Shown piece after piece: positions 16,767 through 27,748 of a stretch of 64,000 nucleotides of DNA (position 1 is its first letter; each line of letters starts with the position of its first letter). This stretch comes from Neisseria subflava (GTDB lineage Bacteria; Pseudomonadota; Gammaproteobacteria; Burkholderiales; Neisseriaceae). The notes below the pieces were generated by a model. That model did no database searches. It saw only the letters and a program-made list of their open reading frames with translations, and was not told where the DNA came from. The position numbers and the translations under genes are program-made. The stretch covers positions 62,001 through 126,000 of the forward strand of contig NZ_POXP01000004.1 of NCBI RefSeq assembly GCF_003044935.1. Direction: 5' to 3'.

Positions 16767-16985
16767 TTATCTTGCTCGGAAAACAATCCGAGCACGGGTT
16801 AAATCATAAGGAGTTAATTCAACTGTTACCTTATCACCTGGAGAAATACGGATATAGTGCATTCGCATTTTTCCAGAGATATGACCAAGTACTACATGAT
16901 CATTTTCCAGTTTTACTTTAAACGTTGCATTGGGCAAAGTCTCAAGGATTTCACCCTGCATCTGTATGGTATCTTCTTTAGCCAT
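16767..16985 (-). CDS. infA: Translation initiation factor IF-1
   Basis: 72 residues forming one OB fold: [10 protein letters not shown] at the start, then [14 protein letters not shown] and a basic end (R-A-R-I-V-F-R-A-R). It binds the A site during initiation. Encoded between secY and rpmJ. Confidence 0.97.
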   Translation of the reverse strand: MAKEDTIQMQGEILETLPNATFKVKLENDHVVLGHISGKMRMHYIRISPGDKVTVELTPYDLTRARIVFRAR

Positions 16986-16989
16986 AAGC

Positions 16990-18303
16990 CTACTTACGTG
17001 ATAAAGATTTCATATCTGGACGACTCATCAAATCTTCATACTGACTGCTCATTACGTAGGAATTGATTTGCGTCCTAAAATCCATTGTAACGACAACCAA
17101 GATAAGCAAAGATGTTCCGCCTAAATAGAAAGGTACATTCAATGCTGTCGTTAAAAATTCAGGTATCAGACAGATTGTAGTGATATACAAAGCACCAAAT
17201 AATGTTAGTCTCAGTACAACTTTTTCCAAATATCTAGAAGTTTGCTCACCTGGGCGGATCCCAGGTACAAATGCACCACTTTTCTTCAAATTCTCAGCCA
17301 TTTCTTTAGGGCTAAATACTAAAGCAGTATAGAAATAGCAGAAGAAGATAATAGTTGTTGCAAATAATCCAATATACAAAGGCTGTCCGTGTTGCAGCAT
17401 TGCAGCAACCTTATGAAGAACAGAATTCGTACTATTTGAACCAAACCAACCTAAAAGTGTAGATGGAAATAAAATAATACTGGAAGCAAAAATAGGAGGA
17501 ATAACACCTGCCATATTTAGCTTGAACGGCATATGAATGCTTTGTCCCGGCATCATTCCAGAGCCAAACTGTCTTTTAGCATAATGCACAGGAACTTTAC
17601 GCTGAGCACTCTCAAAATAAACTACAGCATAGATCAACAGCAAAATACCAATCACAATTGATACCGCCATCAACATACTCATAGAGCCTTGTTCAGTCAA
17701 AGTTAATAACCGAACAATACCGGATGGGATACCCGATACAATGCCTGCTGTAATAATTAAAGAAATACCATTACCAATACCACGCTCGGTAATTTGCTCC
17801 CCTAACCACATCAGAAACATAGTACCTGTAACCAAACAGACCACTGTAGAAATATGAAACTCAAGCGAACTCGTTACAACAACACCTTGTTGATAAACAA
17901 ATGTTGCAACACCAAAGCTTTGCAATACAGCCAATAATACCGTCCCATACCTAGTATATTTCGTAATTATTTTCCTACCAGCCTCACCTTCCTTCTTTAA
18001 AGCTTTTAAAGAAGGAACAATTTCAGAAGCAAGCTGAACAATAATCGACGATGAAATATAAGGCATGATACCAATTGCAAATATACTAAAGCGCTCCAAC
18101 GAACCACCCGAGAACATATTTAACATTCCGAATATGCCGTTTGCAGCGCCTTCGTATAACTTAGCTAATGCAACAGCATCTACGCCCGGTACCGGTATAT
18201 GAGCACCAATACGGAAAACGACTAAAGCACCTAAAAGGAACACCAGACGTTTTTTCAGATCACCAAATTTGGATAATCCTGATAAAGATTGTTGATTAGC
18301 CAC
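16990..18303 (-). CDS. secY: Protein translocase subunit SecY
   Basis: 437 residues with ten membrane helices, the protein-conducting channel of the Sec system. Conserved segments include [10 protein letters not shown] in the first helix region and the cytoplasmic R-x-P-G-x-x-T-x-x-Y-L loop ([11 protein letters not shown]). It ends 4 bp before infA and follows rplO, the normal spc-operon position. The coding sequence is noticeably more A/T-rich than the flanking ribosomal genes. Confidence 0.97.
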   Translation of the reverse strand: MANQQSLSGLSKFGDLKKRLVFLLGALVVFRIGAHIPVPGVDAVALAKLYEGAANGIFGMLNMFSGGSLERFSIFAIGIMPYISSSIIVQLASEIVPSLKALKKEGEAGRKIITKYTRYGTVLLAVLQSFGVATFVYQQGVVVTSSLEFHISTVVCLVTGTMFLMWLGEQITERGIGNGISLIITAGIVSGIPSGIVRLLTLTEQGSMSMLMAVSIVIGILLLIYAVVYFESAQRKVPVHYAKRQFGSGMMPGQSIHMPFKLNMAGVIPPIFASSIILFPSTLLGWFGSNSTNSVLHKVAAMLQHGQPLYIGLFATTIIFFCYFYTALVFSPKEMAENLKKSGAFVPGIRPGEQTSRYLEKVVLRLTLFGALYITTICLIPEFLTTALNVPFYLGGTSLLILVVVTMDFRTQINSYVMSSQYEDLMSRPDMKSLSRK

Positions 18304-18316
18304 TGTAGTGCAAGCC

Positions 18317-18751
18317 TTATTCTTCTACTTTACCACCGGCAGCTTCAATAGCAGCTTTAGCACCTTTAGTAGCTTTTACACCTTTCAAGGTAACTGCTTT
18401 TGAGATTTCACCAGAAGCAATAACTTTTACATTAGAAGCAGTTGCAGGAATCAGACCAGCTTGTTTAAGAACCAAGACATCAATCTCGTTCACAGCAATC
18501 AGATTCAATTCACTCAAACGAACTTCAGCATTAGCGGCTGCAGTCAAAGATTTGAAACCACGTTTCGGCAGACGACGTTGCAAAGGCATTTGACCGCCTT
18601 CAAAACCTACCTTGTGGAAGCCACCAGAACGACTTTTTTGACCTTTATGACCACGACCACCTGTCTTACCCAAGCCGCTACCAATACCACGGCCTACACG
18701 ACGACTAGCGTGAGTAGCACCCTCAGCAGGTTGAATAGTATTCAAAAACAT
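18317..18751 (-). CDS. rplO: 50S ribosomal protein L15
   Basis: 144 residues with the Gly-rich N-terminus [18 protein letters not shown] and a compact C-terminal domain. Late assembly protein of the large subunit. One base separates it from rpmD. Confidence 0.97.
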   Translation of the reverse strand: MFLNTIQPAEGATHASRRVGRGIGSGLGKTGGRGHKGQKSRSGGFHKVGFEGGQMPLQRRLPKRGFKSLTAAANAEVRLSELNLIAVNEIDVLVLKQAGLIPATASNVKVIASGEISKAVTLKGVKATKGAKAAIEAAGGKVEE

Positions 18752-18752
18752 A

Positions 18753-18938
18753 TTAAGACTCCACTTTCAACAAGTAGCTGATTTTATTGATCATGCCACG
18801 GTTTTCAGGGGTATCCAAAACCTCTACAGTATGTTCACGACGGCGCAAACCTAAACCGCGAGCACATGCACGATGAGATTCAATTGTACCGATCAGGCTC
18901 TTAACCAATGTAACTTTAATCTTTTTTTGCTCAGTCAT
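18753..18938 (-). CDS. rpmD: 50S ribosomal protein L30
   Basis: 61 residues: [10 protein letters not shown] and [10 protein letters not shown] are the family signatures. Its start overlaps the end of rpsE by 8 bp, so translation is probably coupled. Confidence 0.96.
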   Translation of the reverse strand: MTEQKKIKVTLVKSLIGTIESHRACARGLGLRRREHTVEVLDTPENRGMINKISYLLKVES

Positions 18939-19449
18939 GGTTAGCTCCCAAAATATCTTCTACTGTCAAGCCACGTTTAGCAGCAATATCAGCAGGGGTA
19001 TACAATTTAGACAAACCGTCTAATGTAGCGCGTACAATATTGTAAGGATTAGTAGAACCATGTACTTTAGCTGAAATGTTATGAATACCCATAGCATCAA
19101 ATACTAAACGCATTGGACCACCAGCTTTCACACCGCTACCTTCTTTAGCAGGTTGCATAAATACCTTAGTAGCACCATGACGACCAATAACTTCATGATG
19201 AATAGTACCGTTTTTCAAAGGTACTTTAATCATAGAGCGTCGAGCTTGATCCATTGCTTTTTGAACAGCAACTGGTACTTCTTTTGATTTACCTTTGCCC
19301 ATACCGATGCGACCATCACCATCACCAACAACAGTCAGTGCAGAGAAAGCCATGATACGGCCACCTTTAACTACTTTAGTCACGCGATTAACTGCGACCA
19401 TCTTTTCAATCAGGCCGTCACCGCGTTCTTCAATTTCATGTTTTGCCAT
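18931..19449 (-). CDS. rpsE: 30S ribosomal protein S5
   Basis: 172 residues. The N-terminal loop [11 protein letters not shown] carries the residues altered in spectinomycin-resistant gonococci; here it has the susceptible (T-K-V-V-K) form. The C-terminal part contains the S5 fold with G-A-T-K-V-F-M and P-Y-N-I-V-R-A-T. Confidence 0.97.
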   Translation of the reverse strand: MAKHEIEERGDGLIEKMVAVNRVTKVVKGGRIMAFSALTVVGDGDGRIGMGKGKSKEVPVAVQKAMDQARRSMIKVPLKNGTIHHEVIGRHGATKVFMQPAKEGSGVKAGGPMRLVFDAMGIHNISAKVHGSTNPYNIVRATLDGLSKLYTPADIAAKRGLTVEDILGANHD

Positions 19450-19466
19450 CTGAAAGTCTCCAAATA

Positions 19467-19820
19467 TTAGAAGCTTAAACCATTTTCACGTGCAGCTTCA
19501 GCCAAAGCTTTCACACGACCGTGATATTGGAAACCTGAACGGTCAAAAGCAACTTTTTCAACACCCACTGCTTTAGCTTTTTCAGCAATACGCTTACCAA
19601 CTACAGCTGCTGCTTCAACGTTGCTACCTGATTTCAGGCTACTACGTACTTCAGCTTCCAATGTAGAGGCTTGAGCCAATACTTTATCACCTTCAGCACT
19701 AATTACTTGAGCATAAATATGATTATTGCTGCGGAACACACATAATCTTACCATTTTCAAGTCCGCAATACGCGCACGGGTTTTGCGTGCACGACGGAGT
19801 CGGGTTGTATGTTTATCCAT
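19467..19820 (-). CDS. rplR: 50S ribosomal protein L18
   Basis: 117 residues; binds 5S r[19 protein letters not shown] and a C-terminal [20 protein letters not shown] are standard. Follows rplF by 13 bp. Confidence 0.97.
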   Translation of the reverse strand: MDKHTTRLRRARKTRARIADLKMVRLCVFRSNNHIYAQVISAEGDKVLAQASTLEAEVRSSLKSGSNVEAAAVVGKRIAEKAKAVGVEKVAFDRSGFQYHGRVKALAEAARENGLSF

Positions 19821-19833
19821 TAGTGAACCTCAA

Positions 19834-20367
19834 TTATTTTTTCTTGGCTTCTTTCATCACTACTACTTCACCCACATAACGAACACCTTTACCTTTATAA
19901 GGCTCAGGAGAACGGAATGCACGAATTTCAGCAGCGACTTGGCCAACCACTTGTTTATCTGCACCAGTCAAAACGATTTCTGTTTGGCTAGGAGTTTGAA
20001 CAGAAACACCTTCAGGCATTTCGTATACGATTGGATGAGAGAAACCCAAAGACAAGTTCAAAACTTTGCCCTGAGCTTGGGCACGATAACCCACACCAAT
20101 CAATTGAAGTTTTTTCTCAAAACCTTCAGAAACACCCTTAACCATGTTATTAACCAATGCACGAGCAGTACCAGACATAGCATTAGCCTGTTTACTGTCA
20201 TTTTTTGCAGCAAAAGTCAATTTACCATCGTTCAGTTCAATAGCAACATCGGAATGCAAAGGAAAAGACAATTCGCCGTTTTTACCTTTGATAACCAATG
20301 CATCTGTTCCGAATTTTACTTCTACACCAGCAGGAACAGTCACTGGGTTTTTTGCGACGCGTGACAT
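19834..20367 (-). CDS. rplF: 50S ribosomal protein L6
   Basis: 177 residues starting [12 protein letters not shown], with the C-terminal signature [11 protein letters not shown]. Two similar domains; binds near the factor-binding site. Lies between rpsH and rplR as expected. Confidence 0.98.
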   Translation of the reverse strand: MSRVAKNPVTVPAGVEVKFGTDALVIKGKNGELSFPLHSDVAIELNDGKLTFAAKNDSKQANAMSGTARALVNNMVKGVSEGFEKKLQLIGVGYRAQAQGKVLNLSLGFSHPIVYEMPEGVSVQTPSQTEIVLTGADKQVVGQVAAEIRAFRSPEPYKGKGVRYVGEVVVMKEAKKK

Positions 20368-20380
20368 TTACTTTTCTCCA

Positions 20381-20773
20381 CTAGGCTACGATGCACAACA
20401 ACTCACCACCAACACCCTCAGAACGGGCTTTGCGATCAGTCATTACACCTTTAGAAGTACTAACAATAGCGACACCCAGGCCATTCATTACGCTAGGGAT
20501 CTCACTTGATGCTTTGTAAATACGCAAACCTGGACGTGAAACACGTTTAATTTGCTCAATCACAGGACGACCTGCATAGTATTTCAATTGAATTTCCAAT
20601 ACCGGTTTTGCATCAGCAGAAACCGCAAAATCCTCGATATAACCTTCTTCTTTCAGAACTTTTGCAATTGCACATTTCAGTTTAGAAGAAGGCATGGCAA
20701 CTGCTGCTTTATTAGCACGTTGCGCATTGCGAATACGAGTCAACATATCGGAAATAGGATCATGCATACTCAT
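20381..20773 (-). CDS. rpsH: 30S ribosomal protein S8
   Basis: 130 residues, [16 protein letters not shown] at the start and [13 protein letters not shown] near the end. It binds 16S rRNA helix 21, and in E. coli it represses the spc operon by binding mRNA near rplE; that control is plausible but not demonstrated here. Confidence 0.98.
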   Translation of the reverse strand: MSMHDPISDMLTRIRNAQRANKAAVAMPSSKLKCAIAKVLKEEGYIEDFAVSADAKPVLEIQLKYYAGRPVIEQIKRVSRPGLRIYKASSEIPSVMNGLGVAIVSTSKGVMTDRKARSEGVGGELLCIVA

Positions 20774-20787
20774 TATTTATACTCCTA

Positions 20788-21093
20788 TTACCAGCTAGCT
20801 TTAACAACACCAGGGATCTCGCCACGCATAGCGATTTCACGGATTTTAATACGGCCCAAACCAAATTTACGGAAAGTGCCACGAGGACGACCTGTTAAAG
20901 CACAACGACGACGTTGACGTACAGGTGCTGCATTACGAGGAATGGATTGAAATTTCAAACGTGCCTCAAAACGTTCTTCTTCAGTCGCATTAGCATCATT
21001 AATAACAGCGAAAATTGCCTCACGTTTAGCTGCAAACTTTTTCGCCAATGCTTGACGTTTCAGCTCACGATTAATAAGTGCTTTCTTAGCCAT
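20788..21093 (-). CDS. rpsN: 30S ribosomal protein S14 (zinc-free form)
   Basis: 101 residues. Only one Cys is present ([12 protein letters not shown]), so this is the long, zinc-independent form rather than the short CXXC type. It lies between rplE and rpsH. Confidence 0.97.
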   Translation of the reverse strand: MAKKALINRELKRQALAKKFAAKREAIFAVINDANATEEERFEARLKFQSIPRNAAPVRQRRRCALTGRPRGTFRKFGLGRIKIREIAMRGEIPGVVKASW

Positions 21094-21095
21094 GA

Positions 21096-21635
21096 TTATC
21101 CTTTAAACGGAAACTTGAACAGTGACAACAAAGCTTTCGCTTCTTCATCAGTTTTTGCAGTAGTTGTAATAGTAATATTCAAACCACGCAAAGCATCGAT
21201 TTTATCGTATTCAATTTCCGGGAAAATAATTTGCTCACGAACGCCCATATTGTAATTGCCACGACCATCAAATGATTTACCGCTTACACCACGGAAGTCA
21301 CGTACGCGAGGCAATGCAATAGTAATCAAACGATCTAAAAATTCAAACATTTGATCACGACGCAATGTTACTTTGCAACCAACTGGATAGTTATCACGGA
21401 TTTTAAAACCTGCGATAGATTTACGAGCAACAGTAACAACTGGTTTTTGACCAGCAATTTTCTCTAAATCAGAAACAGCGTGTTCCATAACTTTTTTATC
21501 AGCAACAGCTTCACCTACACCCATATTCAAGGTGATTTTTTCAATACGTGGAACTTCCATTACTGATTTGTAACCAAATTGTTTAACCAATTCAGGAACA
21601 ACTGTATCTTTATAAAACTCTCTCAAACGAGCCAT
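21096..21635 (-). CDS. rplE: 50S ribosomal protein L5
   Basis: 179 residues with R-L-R-E-F-Y-K at the start, [14 protein letters not shown] and [17 protein letters not shown]. Carries 5S rRNA into the central protuberance. Two bases separate it from rpsN. Confidence 0.98.
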   Translation of the reverse strand: MARLREFYKDTVVPELVKQFGYKSVMEVPRIEKITLNMGVGEAVADKKVMEHAVSDLEKIAGQKPVVTVARKSIAGFKIRDNYPVGCKVTLRRDQMFEFLDRLITIALPRVRDFRGVSGKSFDGRGNYNMGVREQIIFPEIEYDKIDALRGLNITITTTAKTDEEAKALLSLFKFPFKG

Positions 21636-21644
21636 GTTATCTCC

Positions 21645-21968
21645 TTATGCTCCAATGATAGAGCCATTTGATTTGAAGAAACGAACGCGTTTAACTTTGC
21701 CTTCATTTTCAATCAGCTTAATACCAACACGGTCTGCTTTATTAGTTTCCGGATTCAGGATTGCAACATTAGAAATATCCAAAGGCATTTCTTTAGTAAT
21801 AATACCACCCTCAATACCGCGCATTGGATTAGGTTTTTGATGGCGTTTTACAACATTAACACCCTCAACAACAACTTTATCACCCAACACTCGAACTACT
21901 TGACCTTGCTTACCTTTATCTTTACCGGTAATCACTACAACCTGATCGCCTTTAATGATTTTATTCAT
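21645..21968 (-). CDS. rplX: 50S ribosomal protein L24
   Basis: 107 residues with a KOW motif ([16 protein letters not shown]) near the start. Assembly-initiating protein. Between rplN and rplE in the spc operon. Confidence 0.97.
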   Translation of the reverse strand: MNKIIKGDQVVVITGKDKGKQGQVVRVLGDKVVVEGVNVVKRHQKPNPMRGIEGGIITKEMPLDISNVAILNPETNKADRVGIKLIENEGKVKRVRFFKSNGSIIGA

Positions 21969-21979
21969 CGCGCTATTCC

Positions 21980-22348
21980 TTATAATACTTCAGGCGCCAA
22001 TGAAACGATTTTCATAAATCGCTCAGTACGCAATTCACGGGTTACCGGACCAAAAATACGAGTACCCAAAGGTTCAAGTTTATTATTCAATAACACAGCA
22101 GCATTGTTATCGAATTTAATTAACGCACCATCAGGACGACGCACACCCTTAGCAGTACGAACAACTACCGCATTGTATACATCACCTTTTTTGACACGAC
22201 CACGTGGGGCTGCATCTTTAACTGCAACTTTAATAATGTCGCCAACAGAAGCGTAGCGACGCTTAGATCCGCCCAATACTTTGATGCACATTACGCGACG
22301 CGCACCAGAGTTATCAGCCACATCTAAGATGGTCTGCATTTGAATCAT
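21980..22348 (-). CDS. rplN: 50S ribosomal protein L14
   Basis: 122 residues beginning [17 protein letters not shown]. First gene of the spc group here. A 227-bp gap upstream separates it from rpsQ, whereas the neighbours inside each operon are only a few bases apart. Confidence 0.98.
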   Translation of the reverse strand: MIQMQTILDVADNSGARRVMCIKVLGGSKRRYASVGDIIKVAVKDAAPRGRVKKGDVYNAVVVRTAKGVRRPDGALIKFDNNAAVLLNNKLEPLGTRIFGPVTRELRTERFMKIVSLAPEVL

Positions 22349-22575
22349 ATTAGTACCTTTAAATTAACCAACTTAATTTACCACTTTCATATAACTCGCA
22401 CCTTACTTTAAGCTGCTTATTAAATGAAACCATCACGGTTCTAGTAAACCAGTCTTGGATCCCGAAGGGAGAGAAACTTCCATAAGAAGCTGGAAGATAA
22501 GAAACGAAGTTTACACGCAAATTAACTTTGCTGCAAGACTTCGTTTCTTATTAAGCTACATTACTGTGTTTTAAA
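22349..22575 (-). promoter_or_regulatory. Intergenic leader between the S10 and spc operons
   Basis: A gap of 227 bp with no reading frame of note. It contains a 14-bp perfect inverted repeat (22497-22510 with 22538-22551) with a 27-base loop, and smaller hairpins including one around 22460-22480. No run of T's follows the long stem on the transcribed strand, so it looks more like an RNA processing or regulatory structure than a terminator. Function inferred from position. Confidence 0.5.
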
Positions 22576-22839
22576 TCAAACAGTACGCGCTTTCTCAACC
22601 AATTCTTTCACAACCCAAGACTTGGTTTTTGACAAAGGACGAGATTCCTCGATTACCACTACATCACCAATGCCATATTGATTGTTTTCATCATGAGCAT
22701 GGATTTTAGTTGATAAACGAATAATTTTACCGTACAGAGGGTGTTTAACTTTACGCTCAACCAATACTGTAACAGTTTTGTCCATTTTGTCGCTTACCAC
22801 TTTGCCTTGCAAAGTACGAACATTTTTAGCTTCGCTCAT
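22576..22839 (-). CDS. rpsQ: 30S ribosomal protein S17
   Basis: 87 residues with an OB fold: [16 protein letters not shown] and [12 protein letters not shown]. Last gene of the S10 operon; its start overlaps the rpmC stop by one base. Confidence 0.97.
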   Translation of the reverse strand: MSEAKNVRTLQGKVVSDKMDKTVTVLVERKVKHPLYGKIIRLSTKIHAHDENNQYGIGDVVVIEESRPLSKTKSWVVKELVEKARTV

Positions 22840-23030
22840 TACTTAGCACCTTTTTCAGTTAAAATGGTTTTAATACGAGCAATATCGCGACGTACACGTT
22901 TCAACTCGCTAGATTTACCCAACTGACCGGTTGCATTTTGCATGCGTAAGCCAAACTGAGCTTTCAACAAGTCCAACAAATCAGAGTTTAATTGCTCAAT
23001 AGATTTGTCTTTCAATTCATTTGCTTTCAT
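22839..23030 (-). CDS. rpmC: 50S ribosomal protein L29
   Basis: 63 residues, [14 protein letters not shown], a two-helix protein near the tunnel exit. It shares single-base TAATG junctions with both neighbours, indicating coupled translation. Confidence 0.96.
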   Translation of the reverse strand: MKANELKDKSIEQLNSDLLDLLKAQFGLRMQNATGQLGKSSELKRVRRDIARIKTILTEKGAK

Positions 23031-23446
23031 TATTGACCCACCTGTCTTACTACAAAGGTTGTAGGAATAGGCAATTTGGCAGCGGCCAATTCAAATGCTT
23101 CACGAGCCAAAGACTCAGGAACACCGTCCATTTCGTACAATACTTTGCCTGGTTTAACTTCAGCAATGTAATATTCCACATTACCTTTACCGCCACCCAT
23201 ACGAACTTGAATAGGTTTCTCAGTAATTGGTTTATCAGGGAATACACGAATCCAAATACGACCGCCACGTTTAATATGACGAGTCATAGTACGACGAGCA
23301 GCTTCGATTTGGCGGGCAGTCAAACGACCACGGCCTACGGCTTTCAAACCGAACTCACCGAAACTTACTTTGTTACCGCGAGTAGCAATACCGGTGTTGC
23401 GACCTTTTTGTTGCTTGCGATATTTCAGTCTAGTTGGCTGCAGCAT
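23030..23446 (-). CDS. rplP: 50S ribosomal protein L16
   Basis: 138 residues, start chosen at ATG 23446 ([11 protein letters not shown]), the invariant L16 N-terminus. A frame extension to 23479 lies entirely within rpsC. The gene begins 17 bp inside the end of rpsC in another frame, a tight overlap. Confidence 0.96.
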   Translation of the reverse strand: MLQPTRLKYRKQQKGRNTGIATRGNKVSFGEFGLKAVGRGRLTARQIEAARRTMTRHIKRGGRIWIRVFPDKPITEKPIQVRMGGGKGNVEYYIAEVKPGKVLYEMDGVPESLAREAFELAAAKLPIPTTFVVRQVGQ

Positions 23447-24122
23447 TACGTCCACCTGCCTTTCTTTGTTTCTTCTCATGCTCAGGTTTAGAAGATTTAA
23501 TATTACCTTCTGTATAAACCCAAACTTTCAGACCCAGTACACCATAAGTAGTGTGTGCTTCGCTAGTTGCATAATCCACGTTCGCACGCAAAGTATGCAA
23601 AGGTACACGACCTTCACGGTACCATTCGCTACGAGCAATATCAGCACCATTCAGACGGCCTGAAGTCATGATCTTGATGCCTTTAGCACCAGAACGCATT
23701 GCATTTTGCATTGCACGTTTCATAGCGCGACGGAATTGAACACGTTTTTCAAGCTGCTGGGCAATACCATCAGCAATGATTTGCGCATCCAATTCAGGAC
23801 GGCGAATCTCTTCAATATTTACATGAACAGGCACACCCATCAGAGCTTGCAAGTCACGTTTCAAGATTTCGATATCTTCGCCTTTTTTACCAATAACCAC
23901 ACCTGGACGAGCAGAGTGAATGGTAATACGTGCAGATTTAGCAGGACGCTCGATCACTACGCGACCAACTGAAGCATTAGCCAGTTTTTTACGCAAGTAG
24001 TTACGAACATCAATATCTTGTTTCAAAACAGTAGAAAAGTCGGTGCTTTTAGCAAACCATTTTGAAGCCCAGTCTTTAGTTACCGCCAGGCGAAAGCCTG
24101 TAGGGTTAATCTTTTGTCCCAT
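23430..24122 (-). CDS. rpsC: 30S ribosomal protein S3
   Basis: 230 residues: [11 protein letters not shown], a KH domain with V-I-G-K-K-G-E-D-I, and the C-terminal [12 protein letters not shown]. Lines the mRNA entry channel. It contains the only uptake sequence I saw within the 13.5-kb S10/spc/alpha coding block (23650-23661). Confidence 0.98.
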   Translation of the reverse strand: MGQKINPTGFRLAVTKDWASKWFAKSTDFSTVLKQDIDVRNYLRKKLANASVGRVVIERPAKSARITIHSARPGVVIGKKGEDIEILKRDLQALMGVPVHVNIEEIRRPELDAQIIADGIAQQLEKRVQFRRAMKRAMQNAMRSGAKGIKIMTSGRLNGADIARSEWYREGRVPLHTLRANVDYATSEAHTTYGVLGLKVWVYTEGNIKSSKPEHEKKQRKAGGRNAAAN

Positions 24123-24131
24123 AGCTTTTCC

Positions 24132-24461
24132 TTAGTTGCCCACTGTCACGTTAATATGACAAGTTTGTTTCTCGATGCGGTTACCGCGACCTTTGGCACG
24201 AGCTTGGAAACGTTTCAAGCTTGGGCCTTTGTCAACAAAGATAGTTACCACTTTCAGTTCGTCAATGTCAGCACCATTGTTGTGCTCGGCATTGGCGATT
24301 GCTGATTCCAACACTTTTTTAATCAGCTCAGCACCTTTTTTAGGGCTGAATGCCAAGATATTCAAAGCTTGGGCAACGTCTTTACCACGAATCAAATCAG
24401 CTACCAAACGAGCTTTTTGAGCTGAAATACGGGCGTTTTTATGTTGTGCACTTACTCTCAT
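24132..24461 (-). CDS. rplV: 50S ribosomal protein L22
   Basis: 109 residues with the beta-hairpin tip [14 protein letters not shown] that reaches into the exit tunnel. No sign of the insertions or deletions associated with macrolide resistance. Between rpsS and rpsC. Confidence 0.97.
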   Translation of the reverse strand: MRVSAQHKNARISAQKARLVADLIRGKDVAQALNILAFSPKKGAELIKKVLESAIANAEHNNGADIDELKVVTIFVDKGPSLKRFQARAKGRGNRIEKQTCHINVTVGN

Positions 24462-24469
24462 GATTCACC

Positions 24470-24748
24470 TTATTTCTTTTTAGCCTTTTTATCAGCCAAG
24501 TGGCCTTTAAAGGTACGGGTCAATGAGAACTCACCTAATTTATGACCAACCATGTTGTCGCTGATGAACACAGGCACGTGAGTGCGACCGTTGTGAACAG
24601 CGATAGTTAGACCGATGAAATCAGGCAAAATGGTAGAACGACGTGACCAAGTTTTAATTGGGCGTTTGTCGTTGCTTGCACGAGCAGCATCTACTTTTTT
24701 CAGCAAATGCAGGTCTACATATGGGCCTTTTTTTAATGAACGAGCCAT
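24470..24748 (-). CDS. rpsS: 30S ribosomal protein S19
   Basis: 92 residues: [12 protein letters not shown] and [13 protein letters not shown] are invariant. Forms a complex with S13 in the head. Follows rplB by 5 bp. Confidence 0.98.
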
Positions 24749-24753
24749 ACTAA

Positions 24754-25587
24754 TTAACCTTTATTTGAGTAACGACGACGAACAATCATGTTATCCGTGC
24801 GTTTATTATTACGAGTGCGGTAGCCCTTAGCAGGAGTACCCCATGGGCTAACCGGTTCGCGAGCCTCACCAGTACGGCCTTCACCACCACCATGTGGGTG
24901 ATCAACAGGGTTCATTACAACACCACGAACGGTCGGACGAATACCACGCCAGCGGTTAGCACCAGCTTTACCGATTTTTTTCAGGCTTTGTTCTTCGTTA
25001 CCAACTTCACCGATAGTTGCACGGCAATTCACGCTAATTTTGCGCACTTCACCAGAACGCAAACGAACTTGTGCGTAAGCGCCTTCTTTTGCAAGCAATA
25101 CCGCAGAAGCACCAGCAGAACGTGCAATTTGCGCACCTTTACCAGGTTTCATTTCGATACAGTGAATAGTTGTACCAACAGGAATATTGCGGATCGGCAG
25201 AGTGTTACCTACTTTGATAGCAGCTTCAGCACCGGAAACCAATACTGCACCGGCTTGAATACCACGAGGAGCAATGATGTAGCGACGCTCACCATCTGCA
25301 TAGCACAACAATGCGATAAATGCAGTACGGTTAGGGTCATATTCGATACGCTCTACTTTTGCAGGGATACCGTCTTTGTTACGTTTAAAATCTACTACGC
25401 GGTAATGATGTTTATGACCACCGCCTTTATGACGGGTAGTGATATGACCATTGTTGTTACGACCGGCAGTAGAATTTTTCTTTTCCAGCAGAGGTGCATA
25501 AGGTGCACCTTTGTGCAAACCTTCTGTTACCACGCGAACCATGCCGCGACGGCCTGCAGAGGTCGGCTTCATTTTAACGATTGCCAT
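24754..25587 (-). CDS. rplB: 50S ribosomal protein L2
   Basis: 277 residues. The peptidyl-transferase-proximal segment [14 protein letters not shown] contains the conserved His. Required for subunit association. Six bases after rplW. Confidence 0.98.
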
Positions 25588-25592
25588 TTTGT

Positions 25593-25907
25593 TTATTCCT
25601 TATCTGCAGCTGCAGCAGCGGCTTCCAAATCCAACTCTTGACCGGCAGCCAAGCTTACATAAGCCTTTTTAACATCGCTGCGACGACCTAAAGTGCGACC
25701 AAAACGTTTAACTTTACCTTTAATGGTAACAGTAGTAACGTCTGCAACTTGAACGCCGAACAGCAGCTCAACAGCCGCTTTAATTTCAGGTTTGGTTGCA
25801 TTTGCCAAAACTTTAAACGTCATTTGGTTACGTTTTTCAGCCAATACGTTGCTTTTTTCAGAAACGATAGGTGCCAAGATTACTTGAGTCAAACGTTGTT
25901 GATTCAT
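25593..25907 (-). CDS. rplW: 50S ribosomal protein L23
   Basis: 104 residues from ATG 25907 (M-N-Q-Q-R-L-T-Q-V). This start overlaps the rplD stop as ATGA and has AGGAG at a proper distance; the ATG at 25913 is too close to that site. Docking site for trigger factor and SRP at the tunnel exit. Confidence 0.95.
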   Translation of the reverse strand: MNQQRLTQVILAPIVSEKSNVLAEKRNQMTFKVLANATKPEIKAAVELLFGVQVADVTTVTIKGKVKRFGRTLGRRSDVKKAYVSLAAGQELDLEAAAAAADKE

Positions 25908-26524
25908 ACCCATTGCTCCTCTAATTGTGCAACTGCATCTTTAGTGATAACGACTTTTTTGTAACGCAGCAAGCTGTAAGGATCAACTTGTTGAGCTTCC
26001 AAAACCAATACGTTAGGCAAGTTGCGTGAAGCCAAGTAAACATTCTCGTCGAGCTGTTTAGTTACAAACAGCACTTGCTCCAAACCCAAGTTTTTCACTT
26101 GTTCGGCAAAAACTTTGGTTTTAGGAGTTTCAGCAGTCAATGCTTCGATTGCAAACAAACGTTCGTCACGAGCCAATTGGGACAAAATAGTCGCCATACC
26201 GGCACGGTACATTTTACGGTTCACTTTTTGAGTAAAGTTTTCGTCAGGTTTGTTTGGGAATGCACGACCACCTTTACGCCACAGCGGAGAAGAAGTCATA
26301 CCGGAGCGAGCACGACCGGTACCTTTTTGGCGCCATGGTTTTTTAGTAGAGTGGTTTACTTCGGCACGAGTTTTTTGAGCACGATTACCAGAACGGGCAT
26401 TTGCCAAGTAAGCAGTAACCAGTTGGTGAACCAGAGCTTCATTGTATTCACGAGCAAACAAAGCATCAGAAACAGCCAAGCTGCCAGATACTTGTCCTTT
26501 AGCGTCAATTACTTTCAATTCCAT
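25904..26524 (-). CDS. rplD: 50S ribosomal protein L4
   Basis: 206 residues with the tunnel loop [13 protein letters not shown], unaltered. In E. coli L4 represses the S10 operon by acting on the leader upstream of rpsJ; here rpsJ is in a separate unit, so any such control would need a different site. Overlaps rplC by one base. Confidence 0.97.
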   Translation of the reverse strand: MELKVIDAKGQVSGSLAVSDALFAREYNEALVHQLVTAYLANARSGNRAQKTRAEVNHSTKKPWRQKGTGRARSGMTSSPLWRKGGRAFPNKPDENFTQKVNRKMYRAGMATILSQLARDERLFAIEALTAETPKTKVFAEQVKNLGLEQVLFVTKQLDENVYLASRNLPNVLVLEAQQVDPYSLLRYKKVVITKDAVAQLEEQWV

Positions 26525-27168
26525 TACGCACCTACTTTCACGCTAGGACGAACCACGACGTCACTGTTAACCGAACCCGGAACAGCACCTTTAACCAACA
26601 AGAGTTGGCGTTCAGCATCAACACGCACAACTTCCAATTTTTGAACAGTTGCTTTAGTGTTGCCGTATTGACCTGCCATACGCTTACCAGGGAACACGCG
26701 GCCAGGGTCTTGTGCCATACCGATAGAACCAGGAACACGGTGGGAACGGGAGTTACCGTGGGAAGTACGTTGAGCACCGAAGTTATGACGTTTGATCGTA
26801 CCAGAGAAACCTTTACCTTTAGAGGTACCGGTTACATCTACCAATTGACCAACTTCAAACATAGAAACGGTAATTTCATCACCGGCTTTCAATTCAGCCA
26901 GTTTTTCTTCAGTCAAAGCAAACTCAACCAAACCGCGACCAGCTTCAACACCTGCTTTAGCAAAGTGACCGGCTTCAGTTTTGTTGACACGATTAGCTTT
27001 TTTCTGACCAAAGGTAACTTGTACAGCAGTGTAGCCGTCAGTATCTTTGGATTTCACTTGTGTAACGCGGTTGGCAGACATATCCAAAACAGTTACCGGA
27101 ACAGAAACACCCTGTTCGTCGAACACGCGAGTCATACCAACTTTGCGTCCAACCAGACCTAAAGTCAT
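26524..27168 (-). CDS. rplC: 50S ribosomal protein L3
   Basis: 214 residues, [14 protein letters not shown], with the conserved [10 protein letters not shown] and [11 protein letters not shown]. First gene of the S10 operon as transcribed here, preceded by its own promoter. Confidence 0.98.
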   Translation of the reverse strand: MTLGLVGRKVGMTRVFDEQGVSVPVTVLDMSANRVTQVKSKDTDGYTAVQVTFGQKKANRVNKTEAGHFAKAGVEAGRGLVEFALTEEKLAELKAGDEITVSMFEVGQLVDVTGTSKGKGFSGTIKRHNFGAQRTSHGNSRSHRVPGSIGMAQDPGRVFPGKRMAGQYGNTKATVQKLEVVRVDAERQLLLVKGAVPGSVNSDVVVRPSVKVGA

Positions 27169-27257
27169 GATTATTTTCCTTTTAAGTAAAGGGGCGGGCT
27201 ACGATTGGCCTGCCTTTCAGACAAAGTTAAACTTGATACGGATGTACCAAGTCCGCC

Positions 27258-27287
27258 ATTATAATTGACAAATCAAAGAAATATCAA
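27258..27287 (-). promoter_or_regulatory. Promoter of the S10 operon (before rplC)
   Basis: On the minus strand TTGATA (27287-27282) and TATAAT (27263-27258) are 18 bp apart in a very AT-rich region. The leader to rplC would be about 85 bases and contains CAGGCCAATC/GCCCGCCCC-type G/C stretches that can fold. Confidence 0.75.
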
Positions 27288-27382
27288 CAAAAATTTCAAT
27301 TTAACTTCTTAAAACCGTCATTTTTTTCGGATGAAGTGTTGCCAAATATCTGAAAATTTTCAGACGGCCTAAGAATTCTATA

Positions 27383-27413
27383 AAAAACCGAACAGCTAAG
27401 CTGTTCGGTTTTT
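27383..27413 (-). terminator. Terminator after rpsJ
   Basis: A 15-bp stem centred on 27398, sequence AAAAACCGAACAGCT paired with its complement, followed by T's on the minus strand. It begins seven bases after the rpsJ stop and closes the str operon. A partner uptake sequence (27359-27370) lies just beyond. Confidence 0.9.
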
Positions 27414-27419
27414 CAGTTC

Positions 27420-27731
27420 TTATTGAACTTTAATTTCTACATCCACACCCGCTGGAAGATCCAGTTTCATCAGTGCATCAGTAGTTTTGTCAGTCCAGTC
27501 CACGATGTCCATCAGACGCAAGTGGGTACGGATTTCCAATTGTTCACGAGAAGTTTTGTTCACGTGAGGAGAACGCAAGATGTTGAAACGTTCGATTTTA
27601 GTTGGCAAAGGAATCGGACCTTTAACAACAGCGCCAGTACGTTTGGCAGTTTCAACGATTTCTTGCGCAGAACGGTCAATCAGACTGTAATCATAAGCTT
27701 TCAGGCGGATACGGATTTTTTGGTTTGCCAT
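27420..27731 (-). CDS. rpsJ: 30S ribosomal protein S10 / NusE
   Basis: 103 residues. Contains [12 protein letters not shown] with Val at position 57, the tetracycline-susceptible form (V57M is the known neisserial resistance allele). Also acts in antitermination with NusB. Unlike E. coli it sits at the end of the str operon and is cut off from rplC by a terminator and a new promoter. Confidence 0.98.
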   Translation of the reverse strand: MANQKIRIRLKAYDYSLIDRSAQEIVETAKRTGAVVKGPIPLPTKIERFNILRSPHVNKTSREQLEIRTHLRLMDIVDWTDKTTDALMKLDLPAGVDVEIKVQ

Positions 27732-27748
27732 TTATCAATATCCCTCAA

